Source: Rhodospirillaceae bacterium (lineage in GTDB: Bacteria; Pseudomonadota; Alphaproteobacteria; UBA8366). Taken from it: a stretch of 40,405 nt of DNA. The position numbers were made by a program, and so were the translations under genes. Under the pieces are notes generated by a model. It saw only the letters and a list, made by a program, of their open reading frames with translations. It made no database searches and had not been told where the DNA came from. This document shows positions 1 to 7,710 of the stretch, in pieces. The DNA is taken from NCBI GenBank assembly GCA_002722095.1, contig PBKG01000013.1, positions 117,804 through 158,208 on the forward strand, in the 5' to 3' direction. Each line of letters starts with the position of its first letter. The first letter of the stretch is position 1.

Positions 1-1631
1 GCGAACCCGGCGCCGAAGAACCGACCTATACGGATTTCGTCGATATCGATTTGGGATCCATAGAGCCTTGCGTCGCGGGACCGTCGCGGCCGAACCAGAA
101 AACACCGCTCAGCCAGGTGCCGGCCAACTTCAGCGATACGCTGGAAGAAATGCGGGGAACGACCGAGATTTCCGAAGTGCCCGTTACCGGCGAAGAGTAC
201 GGACTTAGCCACGGCAAGATCATGATCGCCGCCATCACAAGCTGCACCAATACGTCCAATCCCGCCGTCATGCTCGCGGCCGGCCTGTTGGCACGTAACG
301 CGCGTGCGAAGGGCCTCGAACGCAAACCATGGGTCAAGGCGTCCGTTTCGCCGGGCTCGCGAGTGGTGGCCGATTATTTCGAGGCTGCAGGCGTGCAAGA
401 CGATCTCGATGCGCTCGGGTTCAATATCGTCGGCTTCGGCTGCGTTACCTGTATGGGAAATTCGGGACCCCTTGATGCGCCGCTCGCGGAAGCGATCGAC
501 GAGAACGATCTGGTGGTCGGCGCGGTGTTGTCCGGGAATCGTAATTTCGAAGGTCGCGTGCATCCCCAATGCCGCGCCAACTATCTCGCATCGCCACCAT
601 TGGTGGTCGCCTATTCTCTCGCAGGATCGCTGGAGATAAACCTCACCACCGATCCGTTAGGCCAAGATAGAGACGGCAACGACGTCTACCTCAAGGATAT
701 CTGGCCGTCGCCCGAGCAGGTACAGGAACTTATCGATGACATCATCACGCCGGAAATGTTCCGCGAGCGCTACGGACAGGTTTATGACGGCACCTCGGAA
801 TGGCAGGAGATGGAAACCGATACGGGCATCGAATTTAAATGGCCGACGGACAGCGAATACATAAAACGCCCACCGCTCTTCCAGGATATGGAGGTCGAAC
901 TTCCCAAGGTCGAGGACATTGAAAGCGCCCGCTGCTTGATAATGGCCGGCGACATGACCACCACCGATCATATCTCGCCGATCAGCGTCATCCCCAAGGA
1001 TCATTCGGCAGGACAATATTTGATGTCGAAGGGTGTCGAGCAAAAGGACTTCAATACCTATGGCGCCCGACGCACTAACCATGAGGTCATGGTACGGGGC
1101 ACGTTCGGCAACATTCGCTTCAAAAACGAAATGGTCGGCGGCAAAGAAGGCGGCTACACGCGCCATTGGCCGGACGGCGAAGAAATGACCGTGTTCGACG
1201 CGGCAATGAAATACAAATCGGCCGGCATACCATTGGTCGTGGTGGGTGCCCAAGCCTACGGCACCGGTTCGTCTCGAGACTGGGCCGCCAAAGGCACCAA
1301 GCTTTTGGGTATCCGTGCGGTGATCGCAGAGAATTTGGAGCGGATCCATCGCTCTAATCTGATCGGCATGGGTATTTTGCCGCTTCAGTTCAAAGACGGC
1401 ATGACCCGTTTGACGCTTAAATTGGATGGGTCCGAGCAGTTCGATATTGCGGGTCTTTCCGGCGGCTTGACGCCAAGACAGGATATCGACTGCAAAATCA
1501 CACGCGCCGACGGTACAAGCCAAACCATTACGCTCCGGTGCCGGCTCGATACCGAAGTCGAGCTGGAATATTTCAACAATGGCGGCATGCTGCATTACTG
1601 CCTGCGTCAGGCATTAAGAGAAGCAGCCTAA
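1..1631 (+). CDS. acnA: Aconitate hydratase, C-terminal part (5' end outside window)
   Basis: Interconverts citrate and isocitrate through cis-aconitate in the TCA cycle, in the cytoplasm. The reading frame is open from base 3, so the true start lies upstream; about 540 residues are present out of the roughly 900 of a full AcnA. The [4Fe-4S] ligand motifs are visible: SCTNTSNP near base 240 and GFGCVTCMGNSGPL near base 435, giving the three cluster cysteines. The substrate-binding stretch SPGSRVV and the swivel-domain signature YGTGSSRDWAAKG (near base 1258) are intact. The ORF ends in TAA and about 97 bases separate it from the next gene. AcnA/IRP-type is preferred over AcnB because of the domain order (cluster domain before the swivel domain). 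Nothing odd is seen apart from the window truncation. Confidence 0.95.
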   Translation, partial: EPGAEEPTYTDFVDIDLGSIEPCVAGPSRPNQKTPLSQVPANFSDTLEEMRGTTEISEVPVTGEEYGLSHGKIMIAAITSCTNTSNPAVMLAAGLLARNARAKGLERKPWVKASVSPGSRVVADYFEAAGVQDDLDALGFNIVGFGCVTCMGNSGPLDAPLAEAIDENDLVVGAVLSGNRNFEGRVHPQCRANYLASPPLVVAYSLAGSLEINLTTDPLGQDRDGNDVYLKDIWPSPEQVQELIDDIITPEMFRERYGQVYDGTSEWQEMETDTGIEFKWPTDSEYIKRPPLFQDMEVELPKVEDIESARCLIMAGDMTTTDHISPISVIPKDHSAGQYLMSKGVEQKDFNTYGARRTNHEVMVRGTFGNIRFKNEMVGGKEGGYTRHWPDGEEMTVFDAAMKYKSAGIPLVVVGAQAYGTGSSRDWAAKGTKLLGIRAVIAENLERIHRSNLIGMGILPLQFKDGMTRLTLKLDGSEQFDIAGLSGGLTPRQDIDCKITRADGTSQTITLRCRLDTEVELEYFNNGGMLHYCLRQALREAA

Positions 1632-1728
1632 TCGGAAAAATGTTACTGTCCTCGCCATGGGAGGGGCTCATCGCGCCTGGTAACTGCCGATCGGGCACCG
1701 GGTGCAACGGTTAAGGGAACGGCCGCAC

Positions 1729-3573
1729 ATGCCGCGATGGGCAAAATTTCTGAAAATTCCAAAGTTGCCGGATTTGGATTGGCAAAACCTATCGCTCAGG
1801 ACGGTTCTGATCGCGGTGCTGATTCCGGTCACACTTTTGCCGCTCATCGCTTTTTATATCTGGTCCAATCAAGTCGCTCTGCAGCGCCAGGTAGACGATG
1901 TGAGCGACCGCCACCTGTTGATTGCCCGCAATGTAGGTGAAGCGCTCAGCCGCTATCACCGCGACATACTCTCTGCCTATACGATATTGACCCAGAATGT
2001 GATGCAGGGTCGCCAGATCCAATCCGGCGCCGCGCTCCTGCAGAATCTTTCCTTCCGACATCTATGTATTGCCGACGCCAAGAGCGGGAAACTTGTTGCC
2101 TCGATCAGCTCCGAAACCACGCCATGCCCATCAAAGTTTCCCGACGAACGTTTCGCGCTTTTCACCCAGATCGCCAAGTCTTCGACCCCGGTTATGAGTG
2201 GCGTCGAAGCGGGGCCCGGCAATGAACCGACCATCTTTATCGTTAGCCGCCAAGATGGTCTGTTCGCCATCGGCGCGCTCAAGACCGATTATTTCGTCGA
2301 GCTCGGTAAAGCCATCAGTTTCGGGCGCAAGGGTCATGCGGCAATTGTCGACCATCTGGGGCGCGTATTGTGGCATCCCAAGCCGCAGTGGCGAAAGGCG
2401 ATGAAGAACATCTCCAAGGTACCGCCAGTGGCGGCGATGGTTCGCGGCGAAAACGGCATATCGCAATTTTATTCGCCGGCGGTTAAGGCGGATATGATCG
2501 CCGGATTCACCGCCGTTAAAGGGACCGGTTGGGGCGTGATGATCCCACAGCCCTTTGTCGAACTAGAAGAAGCCGCGGCTGCGGCCAACCGCGCTGCATT
2601 GTTGGTCCTGTTCATCGGATTCCTTGTTTCGGTCGGGATCGGCACCGCCCTGGCATGGCGCCTGACCGGCCCATTGAGCGACGTAATCGGTGCCGCACGC
2701 GCGATGGCGGAAGGCGGCAGCGGAACACCGGTCATCCAACGCAAGCGCCGCTTCGTTCCGGCGGAGTTCAACGATCTCCGTGACGCCTTCAACAGCATGG
2801 CCGAAGCGGTGGAAAAATCGCAGCAAATGGAAGCCCGCCTACGGCAACGGGCGGAAAGCGCCAATCGCGCCAAAACCATCTTTCTCGCCAGCATGAGCCA
2901 CGAACTTCGTACGCCGCTCAATGCGATCATCGGGTTTGCGGAAGTATTGCTGAAAGACGATTTCGACAAAATCGGCAAGGAACGGTGCCGGGAGTATCTC
3001 GAGGATATTCTCTCGGGCGGCCAACACTTGCTCGATCTAATCAACAATATCCTCGATCTCTCCCGCCTCGAACTCGGGGAGACGGCTCTGCATAAAGCGA
3101 ATATATCGCTATCGCGCGCTATCGATCGGGCGGTTGCCATGGTCAGGCCAATTGCCGATGGCAAGCGGCAGGAATTGGTTGTCGATGGGATTCTCGAAGT
3201 CGCGTTGCTGGCCGACGAAATGCGGTTTCGACAGATCATCATCAATCTCACATCTAATTCCGTGCAATTTACACAAGATGGCGGGCGCATCGAGGTCCAC
3301 AGCCATGAAACCGAGGATGGCGGCATTGCCATTACGGTCAGCGACAACGGGCCCGGCATCGATAAAAAGGACCTCGATCGCGTGTTGCAACCGTTCCAGC
3401 GCGGCGAGACCGAATTCACCCGTGGTACCTATGGTATCGGGCTTGGGCTTGGCATCGTCGCCAGCCTGGTCGATGCCCATGGCGCCGATTTCTCGCTTGA
3501 TAGCGAACTCGGATCAGGCACCACCGCAACCATCACCTTCCCGCCCGACAGCGTAAACGCGCCGACGGATTAA
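1729..3573 (+). CDS. Membrane sensor histidine kinase (dCache-like sensor, HAMP, HisKA, HATPase)
   Basis: A 614-residue inner-membrane histidine kinase that should autophosphorylate in response to a periplasmic signal. Membrane helices lie at about residues 24-45 and 288-312 and enclose a roughly 240-residue periplasmic domain that resembles a Cache sensor (GHAAIVDHLGRVLWHP). A HAMP linker follows, then HisKA with the phospho-acceptor in SMSHELRTPLN (His391), then an ATPase domain with N-box INLTSNS, VSDNGPGID and GIGLGLGIV. The ATG at 1729 is chosen because AAGGGA lies about 11 bases upstream; a GTG at 1702 in the same frame has no better site. No response regulator is adjacent, so it is an orphan kinase; a partner could be one of the stand-alone regulators elsewhere in the window (14297 or 34595), which is speculation. 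It ends four bases before the convergent lipoprotein gene. Confidence 0.92.
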   Translation: MPRWAKFLKIPKLPDLDWQNLSLRTVLIAVLIPVTLLPLIAFYIWSNQVALQRQVDDVSDRHLLIARNVGEALSRYHRDILSAYTILTQNVMQGRQIQSGAALLQNLSFRHLCIADAKSGKLVASISSETTPCPSKFPDERFALFTQIAKSSTPVMSGVEAGPGNEPTIFIVSRQDGLFAIGALKTDYFVELGKAISFGRKGHAAIVDHLGRVLWHPKPQWRKAMKNISKVPPVAAMVRGENGISQFYSPAVKADMIAGFTAVKGTGWGVMIPQPFVELEEAAAAANRAALLVLFIGFLVSVGIGTALAWRLTGPLSDVIGAARAMAEGGSGTPVIQRKRRFVPAEFNDLRDAFNSMAEAVEKSQQMEARLRQRAESANRAKTIFLASMSHELRTPLNAIIGFAEVLLKDDFDKIGKERCREYLEDILSGGQHLLDLINNILDLSRLELGETALHKANISLSRAIDRAVAMVRPIADGKRQELVVDGILEVALLADEMRFRQIIINLTSNSVQFTQDGGRIEVHSHETEDGGIAITVSDNGPGIDKKDLDRVLQPFQRGETEFTRGTYGIGLGLGIVASLVDAHGADFSLDSELGSGTTATITFPPDSVNAPTD

Positions 3574-3577
3574 AACG

Positions 3578-4471
3578 TTATTTGATTCTGACGCGCGCCA
3601 CGACGCCGTAATGGTCCGATGCGTCCCAATGGGCTCTATCCATGAGATAGGTATCGATCACTTCGTAATAGTTCGGGTCGATCCAAATTCCATCGATCCG
3701 GCCGCCATGGTCGGGGTGATGCTCGCCGTTCAGCGTTCCGGTCTTTTTCAGGAAACGACTGCCCGGCGTATCCACAAGGTCGACGGTATCGACAAGCTTT
3801 TTCGGCATTTTTTTCATGATCGGATCATCGGGCCAAAGATTGAAATCGCCCATCACCGAGACCGGACCGGAGAATTCGTTTGCGGTATCTGCCGTGCGGT
3901 CTATCGAGACCCCATCGCCCAAATCCTTATCCTTATGGATGCTGATGAACAGATGGGGTTTACCGTTGATTTCCACCGTAACCACCGCGTTGGATCGCGT
4001 ATTGCCGCTCCCGCTACTCAGTAAATCGCGGCGCGACGCGATGATCGGAAATTTCGACAAAACCGCATTGCCCCACCAATCGCCGGGGCCGATGGACCCG
4101 TGACTGGTATAGGCGTAATTCATGCCTAACAACTGTCCCAGTTCTTTTTCCTGCCCTTCCAGCAGCTCCTGCAAGGCGACGACATCCGCCCCTGTCGATC
4201 TGATCGCCGCGGCAACGCGCTTCAAATCTTTTTTCCAGAGTTGGGTGTGATACGGGCTGGTGCCCGGCGAGATCGTCCCAAGCCCGGTTCGGATATTGTA
4301 GGTCAGCAGCGTCAGCTCACGCGTGTCTTTCGCCGCTGTCGAAGACGGCGCAGATGTCGGGGCTATGTTTTGATAGCTCTGGCATGCAACGAGCAGCAGC
4401 GCGGCAAAGGCCGCGACGCCGCTCGCAGACCCTATCCGTCTAAACAGCAGGGCTCGTCCCGCCATCCACAT
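3578..4471 (-). CDS. Exported lipoprotein of the endonuclease/exonuclease/phosphatase family
   Basis: A 297-residue metal-dependent phosphoesterase-fold protein. A hydrophobic signal ends in the lipobox LLVAC (Cys30), so it is probably lipidated and works outside the cytoplasm. The EEP hallmarks are LLTYNIRTG (metal-ligand Asn59), VVALQELLEG (Glu102), GDFNLWP (Asp/Asn pair) and the C-terminal SDH in HWDASDHYGVV. The substrate could be a nucleic acid, a phospholipid (sphingomyelinase-like) or an inositol phosphate; the sequence does not decide. The ATG at 4471 lies inside the last codons of the upstream SDR gene, giving a 32-base overlap in another frame. No internal start would keep the signal sequence intact, so the overlap is probably real and suggests translational coupling. 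A close in-frame ATG at 4465 is an alternative start. Confidence 0.85.
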   Translation of the reverse strand: MWMAGRALLFRRIGSASGVAAFAALLLVACQSYQNIAPTSAPSSTAAKDTRELTLLTYNIRTGLGTISPGTSPYHTQLWKKDLKRVAAAIRSTGADVVALQELLEGQEKELGQLLGMNYAYTSHGSIGPGDWWGNAVLSKFPIIASRRDLLSSGSGNTRSNAVVTVEINGKPHLFISIHKDKDLGDGVSIDRTADTANEFSGPVSVMGDFNLWPDDPIMKKMPKKLVDTVDLVDTPGSRFLKKTGTLNGEHHPDHGGRIDGIWIDPNYYEVIDTYLMDRAHWDASDHYGVVARVRIK

Positions 4472-5228
4472 TGATCGCTACCCCATTGATATAGGAGCCC
4501 GCATCGGAACACAGGAAACAAGCGATATTGGCGAACTCCTCGGCGGTACCGAGACGCCCAATCGGAAGCTTCAGATCCTTTGCCATATCTTCGAGATACT
4601 CGTCGTAGGTCATGGATTTGTCGGATGCCTCCCAACGGTTCAGCCATTGATCGCTCTCGATACGGCCGACCAGCAGTGAATTGACCAAAACGTTATGCGG
4701 CGCACCTTCCTTGGACAGAACTTTGGTGAGAGCCATCCCGGTCGCGCGCGAAACAGCCGTTGGCGCGCCGCCGCCCGGAGGCGCTTTGGCGCCGATATTC
4801 AACACATTTATGATCCGGCCCCATTTACGATCAATCATCCCCGGCATGGCACGCCGACAGGTGCGGATCGCCCCGAACACCTTGAGTTCGAAATCGTAGC
4901 TCCATTCCTCATCGGTAATTTCGCAAAATGGTTTCCGCATTGAAGCGCCCGCATTATTGACCAGAATATCGATCTGTCCGAGCGCGCCTTCGCTCGCATC
5001 CATCAGCGCGGTAACGCCATCGGCCGTACTAACATCACCGGGGATCGCATGAACCTTGCCTTCGGCCACGGCTTCGACATCTTTCAACGTCTCGTTCAAC
5101 ACATCTTCGCGCCGGCCACAAATCACCACATTCGCCCCCGACGACGCGAAACCCATCGCCATCGCACGACCCAGGCCGCGGCTTGATCCGGTGATCAGCG
5201 CGTTGCGCCCATCCATTCTGCATTCCAT
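4440..5228 (-). CDS. Short-chain dehydrogenase/reductase-fold protein lacking the catalytic triad
   Basis: A 262-residue SDR-fold protein. The NAD(P)-binding motif TGSSRGLG (residues 13-20), the NNAG motif (91-94) and the C-terminal NVDGG are present. Aligning the region INVLNIGAKAP...PTAVSRATG by eye with classical SDRs puts Asn144, Thr157 and Arg161 where Ser, Tyr and Lys should be. The YxxxK motif is therefore absent and ordinary SDR chemistry is unlikely. It may be a pseudo-enzyme, a binding protein, or a subgroup with different catalytic residues. The start ATG at 5228 has AAGGAG eight bases upstream; an internal ATG at 5216 is less well placed. The 3' end overlaps the lipoprotein start by 32 bases, suggesting co-expression. 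Substrate unknown. Confidence 0.85.
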   Translation of the reverse strand: MECRMDGRNALITGSSRGLGRAMAMGFASSGANVVICGRREDVLNETLKDVEAVAEGKVHAIPGDVSTADGVTALMDASEGALGQIDILVNNAGASMRKPFCEITDEEWSYDFELKVFGAIRTCRRAMPGMIDRKWGRIINVLNIGAKAPPGGGAPTAVSRATGMALTKVLSKEGAPHNVLVNSLLVGRIESDQWLNRWEASDKSMTYDEYLEDMAKDLKLPIGRLGTAEEFANIACFLCSDAGSYINGVAINVDGGTSPAV

Positions 5229-5269
5229 GAGATTTTCTCCTTGGTATTTTTTCTAAAAGTTAATCAGCC

Positions 5270-5620
5270 TTAATCCGCCTGACGTAAGGCATCCTGTTCG
5301 TCCTGCTTAAACCCGACCAGTATCCGGTCTCCCAATTCGAAAACCGGACGCTTGATCAGGCTGGGCTGAGCCAGCATCAGGTTTTTTACCTTGGCCTGAT
5401 CGAGATTTTCCTTATCCGCTTCATCGAGCTTGCGCCAGGTAGTGCCACGCCGATTCAACAATATTTCCCAGTCGACTTTCGCAAGCCAACCGTCAAGACG
5501 GTCTGCGTCGAGCCCTTCAGCGCGAAAATCATGCAGGGTCGCTTCCTTGCCTTCCGCCGCCAGCCATTTCATTGCTTTGCGACAGGTGTCGCAATTCTTC
5601 AGGCCATAAACATCAATCAT
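5270..5620 (-). CDS. ArsC/Spx/YffB-family thioredoxin-fold reductase
   Basis: A 116-residue protein of the arsenate reductase-like (ArsC/Spx/MgsR/YffB) family. It begins MIDVYGLKNCDTCRKA, which carries a C-x-x-C pair (Cys10, Cys13) at the family's active-site position, and has the family's IKRPV segment near the C terminus. It could reduce a thiol substrate with glutathione, or bind RNA polymerase as Spx does; the E. coli-like YffB length and sequence favour a reductase of unknown substrate. The ATG at 5620 is preferred over the longer frame reaching 5713, because GGGAGG lies just upstream and homologues start at this point. It is transcribed divergently from the oxygenase array. The SDR gene upstream of the lipoprotein begins about 40 bases past its stop, so the three minus-strand genes may form one unit. 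Confidence 0.85.
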   Translation of the reverse strand: MIDVYGLKNCDTCRKAMKWLAAEGKEATLHDFRAEGLDADRLDGWLAKVDWEILLNRRGTTWRKLDEADKENLDQAKVKNLMLAQPSLIKRPVFELGDRILVGFKQDEQDALRQAD

Positions 5621-5646
5621 ACATCGCCTCCCCAGGTGCGATTTCT

Positions 5647-5652
5647 TATAAT
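5647..5652 (+). promoter_or_regulatory. Possible -10 box for the oxygenase array
   Basis: A perfect TATAAT hexamer lies in the 70-base divergent gap between the ArsC-like gene and the first oxygenase gene, about 40 bases before the likely GTG start. No convincing -35 element is visible at the right distance, so this is a weak call. The reverse strand of the same site could also serve the ArsC-like gene. Confidence 0.3.
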
Positions 5653-5690
5653 ACGGATTACGTTCCCATTCGACCGAAAGTCCATCCAAC

Positions 5691-6302
5691 GTGTCCAGCG
5701 CGCCAGCCCGCAACTACCAAAAATTGTTTCCGGTCCCGGTCCTTTTAATCAAGGCCCCGGAGGGGCCGACCCTGAACGAGAATCTAATTGCCGAAATCGA
5801 TCAGGTGCGCGACACGACGCCAAACGGCAAACCCGATAGTTGGGCCTGCGATGTCTATACCACGCTCACCAACAATAACCGGCTCCATCAACGTCCGGCC
5901 TTTCGTGAATTTACCGGCCTCGTACAACAAGCCCTCGCAGCCTTCGGTGAGGTGATGGGCTATGACTTGGCTCCCGGCGACCTCGAAATCACCCAGTGCT
6001 GGGTCAACATCTATCAAACCGGCATGAGCCAGGAAATTCACCATCATCCGAATAACATCATGACCGGCGTCTACTATCTCAAAGCACCGGCCGATTGTTC
6101 GGAAATACTGTTCCACTCGCCCTATGCGGACGTGATGATCCGTCCACCGGTGATCGAAGACGACCCGTTAAACAACCCTATCGCGGCCATACGGCCGGAG
6201 CCCGGCGACCTCATCATCTTCGACAGCGCACTCCGCCATTCGGTGCCAACCAGCGAAATCGACGGTGAGCGTATTAGTATTTCGTTCAATGCGCGGTTCT
6301 GA
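5691..6302 (+). CDS. 2OG-Fe(II) oxygenase family protein, A1
   Basis: A 203-residue member of the putative 2-oxoglutarate/Fe(II) dioxygenase group recognised by the TIGR02466/PF13759 pattern. The likely metal ligands are His117 and His119 (EIHHHPNNIMTGVYY) and His183 (ALRHSVP), with Arg194 in GERISISF as the probable 2-oxoglutarate ligand. The substrate is unknown; relatives are recalled from marine bacteria and phages. It starts with GTG at 5691 and no upstream in-frame start exists within the gap; the ribosome site is weak. It is the first gene of an A-B-A-B array. It shares most of its sequence with A2 (7057), for example the strings SWACDVYTT and TQCWVNIYQ, and more distantly with the B genes. 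GC content is uniform and host-like. Confidence 0.85.
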   Translation: MSSAPARNYQKLFPVPVLLIKAPEGPTLNENLIAEIDQVRDTTPNGKPDSWACDVYTTLTNNNRLHQRPAFREFTGLVQQALAAFGEVMGYDLAPGDLEITQCWVNIYQTGMSQEIHHHPNNIMTGVYYLKAPADCSEILFHSPYADVMIRPPVIEDDPLNNPIAAIRPEPGDLIIFDSALRHSVPTSEIDGERISISFNARF

Positions 6303-6309
6303 TCCAGCG

Positions 6310-6918
6310 ATGACCACACTCGACGCCGAAATTCTGGAATTTTTTCCAAACGCGGTACAAATCTCGACCGTACCGGATGCGGACGCACTCAATCGCGCAC
6401 TGCTGGAGCCCATCGACGAAATTCGCCGCACGACCCCCAACAGCAAACCGCGTGAATGGGCAGGCAACCTCTACACCACCTCGGAGAACCGCAATGACCT
6501 GCAGGAAGACCCGGCATTCGCTGACCTCGCTAGCTTCATTACCGGGGAGGCCAATAACTTCGCCAATATTCATAAATTATTTCTTCCAAATGAAACAGTA
6601 ATAATAAACAAAATGTGGTTAGATATTTATGAATTAAACCATTCAATGGACCTTCACAATCACCCTAACAGTATATTTTCTGGTGTTTACTTTATCAAAA
6701 TACCAGAAAACTCTGGTTTATTTGCATTCGACTCCCCATCTTCAGAAAGCATGATTATGCCCCCAATAAAAACAAGTAACGAATACAATATGCGCCAAGC
6801 GAGTTATGAAATGAGAGAGGGAGAATTATTAATATTTAATAGTTATATAAAAAATAGAGTATTATTACATAAAATAGAAGACGAACGTATTTCCATAGGC
6901 TTTAACTGTATAATATAA
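6310..6918 (+). CDS. 2OG-Fe(II) oxygenase family protein, B1, mosaic composition, one metal ligand missing
   Basis: A 202-residue paralogue of A1, starting seven bases after it. The HxH pair is present (His116, His118 in DLHNHPNSIFSGVYF) and so is Arg193. The distal His expected in an ungapped alignment with A1, A2 and B2 is Asn182 (FNSYIKNRVLLHKIEDERI); a nearby His187 could in principle substitute. Metal binding may therefore be weakened or lost. The first 86 codons are GC-rich (62% in bases 6361-6420). From about base 6568 the gene is very AT-rich (25% in 6601-6660) and repeatedly uses ATA, TTA and AGA codons rare in neighbouring genes. The reading frame is unbroken. The ATG at 6310 is chosen over overlapping upstream starts at 6265 (GTG) and 6289 (ATG), because it aligns with B2. 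Confidence 0.85.
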   Translation: MTTLDAEILEFFPNAVQISTVPDADALNRALLEPIDEIRRTTPNSKPREWAGNLYTTSENRNDLQEDPAFADLASFITGEANNFANIHKLFLPNETVIINKMWLDIYELNHSMDLHNHPNSIFSGVYFIKIPENSGLFAFDSPSSESMIMPPIKTSNEYNMRQASYEMREGELLIFNSYIKNRVLLHKIEDERISIGFNCII

Positions 6919-7056
6919 ATGTTTATTTACATAAAAACTACTTTGTAGTAATTCTCGGCCATAGCGACATTTTGCTTGTTGGATTATCGTTCCAGCCGGC
7001 CCTAGAATCGGCTAGAGATAGTTTGAGCTGAGATTTGCCAAGAAAAGGGTGACACC
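6919..7056. other. Spacer between the two oxygenase pairs
   Basis: This gap of 138 bases holds no gene. Its first 35 bases continue the AT-rich composition of B1 and contain a small inverted repeat, ACTAC-TTT-GTAGT (6937-6949), without a T-run. Composition returns to GC-rich near 6955. AAAGGG about ten bases before 7057 serves as the A2 ribosome site. No convincing promoter was found. Confidence 0.5.
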
Positions 7057-7701
7057 ATGCCGCTGGCACCAAATGCCATGAACGCGCCACAGGCGACGAA
7101 TATCGAGCGCAAACTCGAGGGTTTGTTCAGGGTGCCGGTATTGGTGACGCGGGTCCCCAACGGACCCGAACTCAACGAAGCCATGATCAACGAGTTGGAC
7201 CAAATCCGTGAGGAAACGCCGAACGGCAAACCCTCCTCCTGGGCGTGTGACGTCTACACGACAATATCGAACAATTGCGCACTCCATGAACGCCCTGCAT
7301 TTCAGGAGTTCAACGATGCCGTCATGCAATGTTTGACCAAATACGGGGAATTGATGGCGTATCCGTTGGCGGAGAACGATCTGCGGATCACCCAATGCTG
7401 GGTGAACATCTACCAACAGGGTATGAGCCAGGAAATTCACAATCACGCCAACCACATCATGACCGGTGTCTACTACGTCAAGGCACCCCCTAACTGCTCG
7501 AAGATCATGTTCCATTCCTATAATGCAGACACCATGATCCGTCCGCCGATCGAGCGGGACACCCCCTATAACACCACCATTGCCGCCTATTCGCCGGAGC
7601 CTGGCGATTTGGTGATCTTCGATAGCGCGCTCCGGCACTCAGTCCCCGTAAACGAAGCCGAGGGCGAGCGCATCAGCGTTTCGTTCAACGCGACTCTCTA
7701 G
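7057..7701 (+). CDS. 2OG-Fe(II) oxygenase family protein, A2
   Basis: A 214-residue close paralogue of A1. The probable iron ligands His128, His130 (EIHNHANHIMTGVYY) and His194 (ALRHSVP) are all present, and Arg205 sits in GERISVSF. It should therefore be a competent non-heme iron dioxygenase of unknown substrate, acting in the cytoplasm since no signal sequence is visible. The N terminus is about ten residues longer than A1; ATG at 7057 has AAAGGG upstream, while the ATG at 7078 is an alternative. It is the third gene of the A-B-A-B array and B2 follows after nine bases, mirroring the A1-B1 spacing. The whole gene has host-like GC, in contrast to the B genes on either side. Confidence 0.87.
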   Translation: MPLAPNAMNAPQATNIERKLEGLFRVPVLVTRVPNGPELNEAMINELDQIREETPNGKPSSWACDVYTTISNNCALHERPAFQEFNDAVMQCLTKYGELMAYPLAENDLRITQCWVNIYQQGMSQEIHNHANHIMTGVYYVKAPPNCSKIMFHSYNADTMIRPPIERDTPYNTTIAAYSPEPGDLVIFDSALRHSVPVNEAEGERISVSFNATL

Positions 7702-7710
7702 CCACATTCG

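Noticed and set aside
657..1595. 312-residue open frame on the minus strand
   Set aside because: Lies fully inside the aconitase gene on the opposite strand; no ribosome site or recognisable domain.
2469..3419. 316-residue open frame on the minus strand
   Set aside because: Antisense to the histidine kinase, Ser/Arg-rich low-complexity translation typical of a shadow frame.
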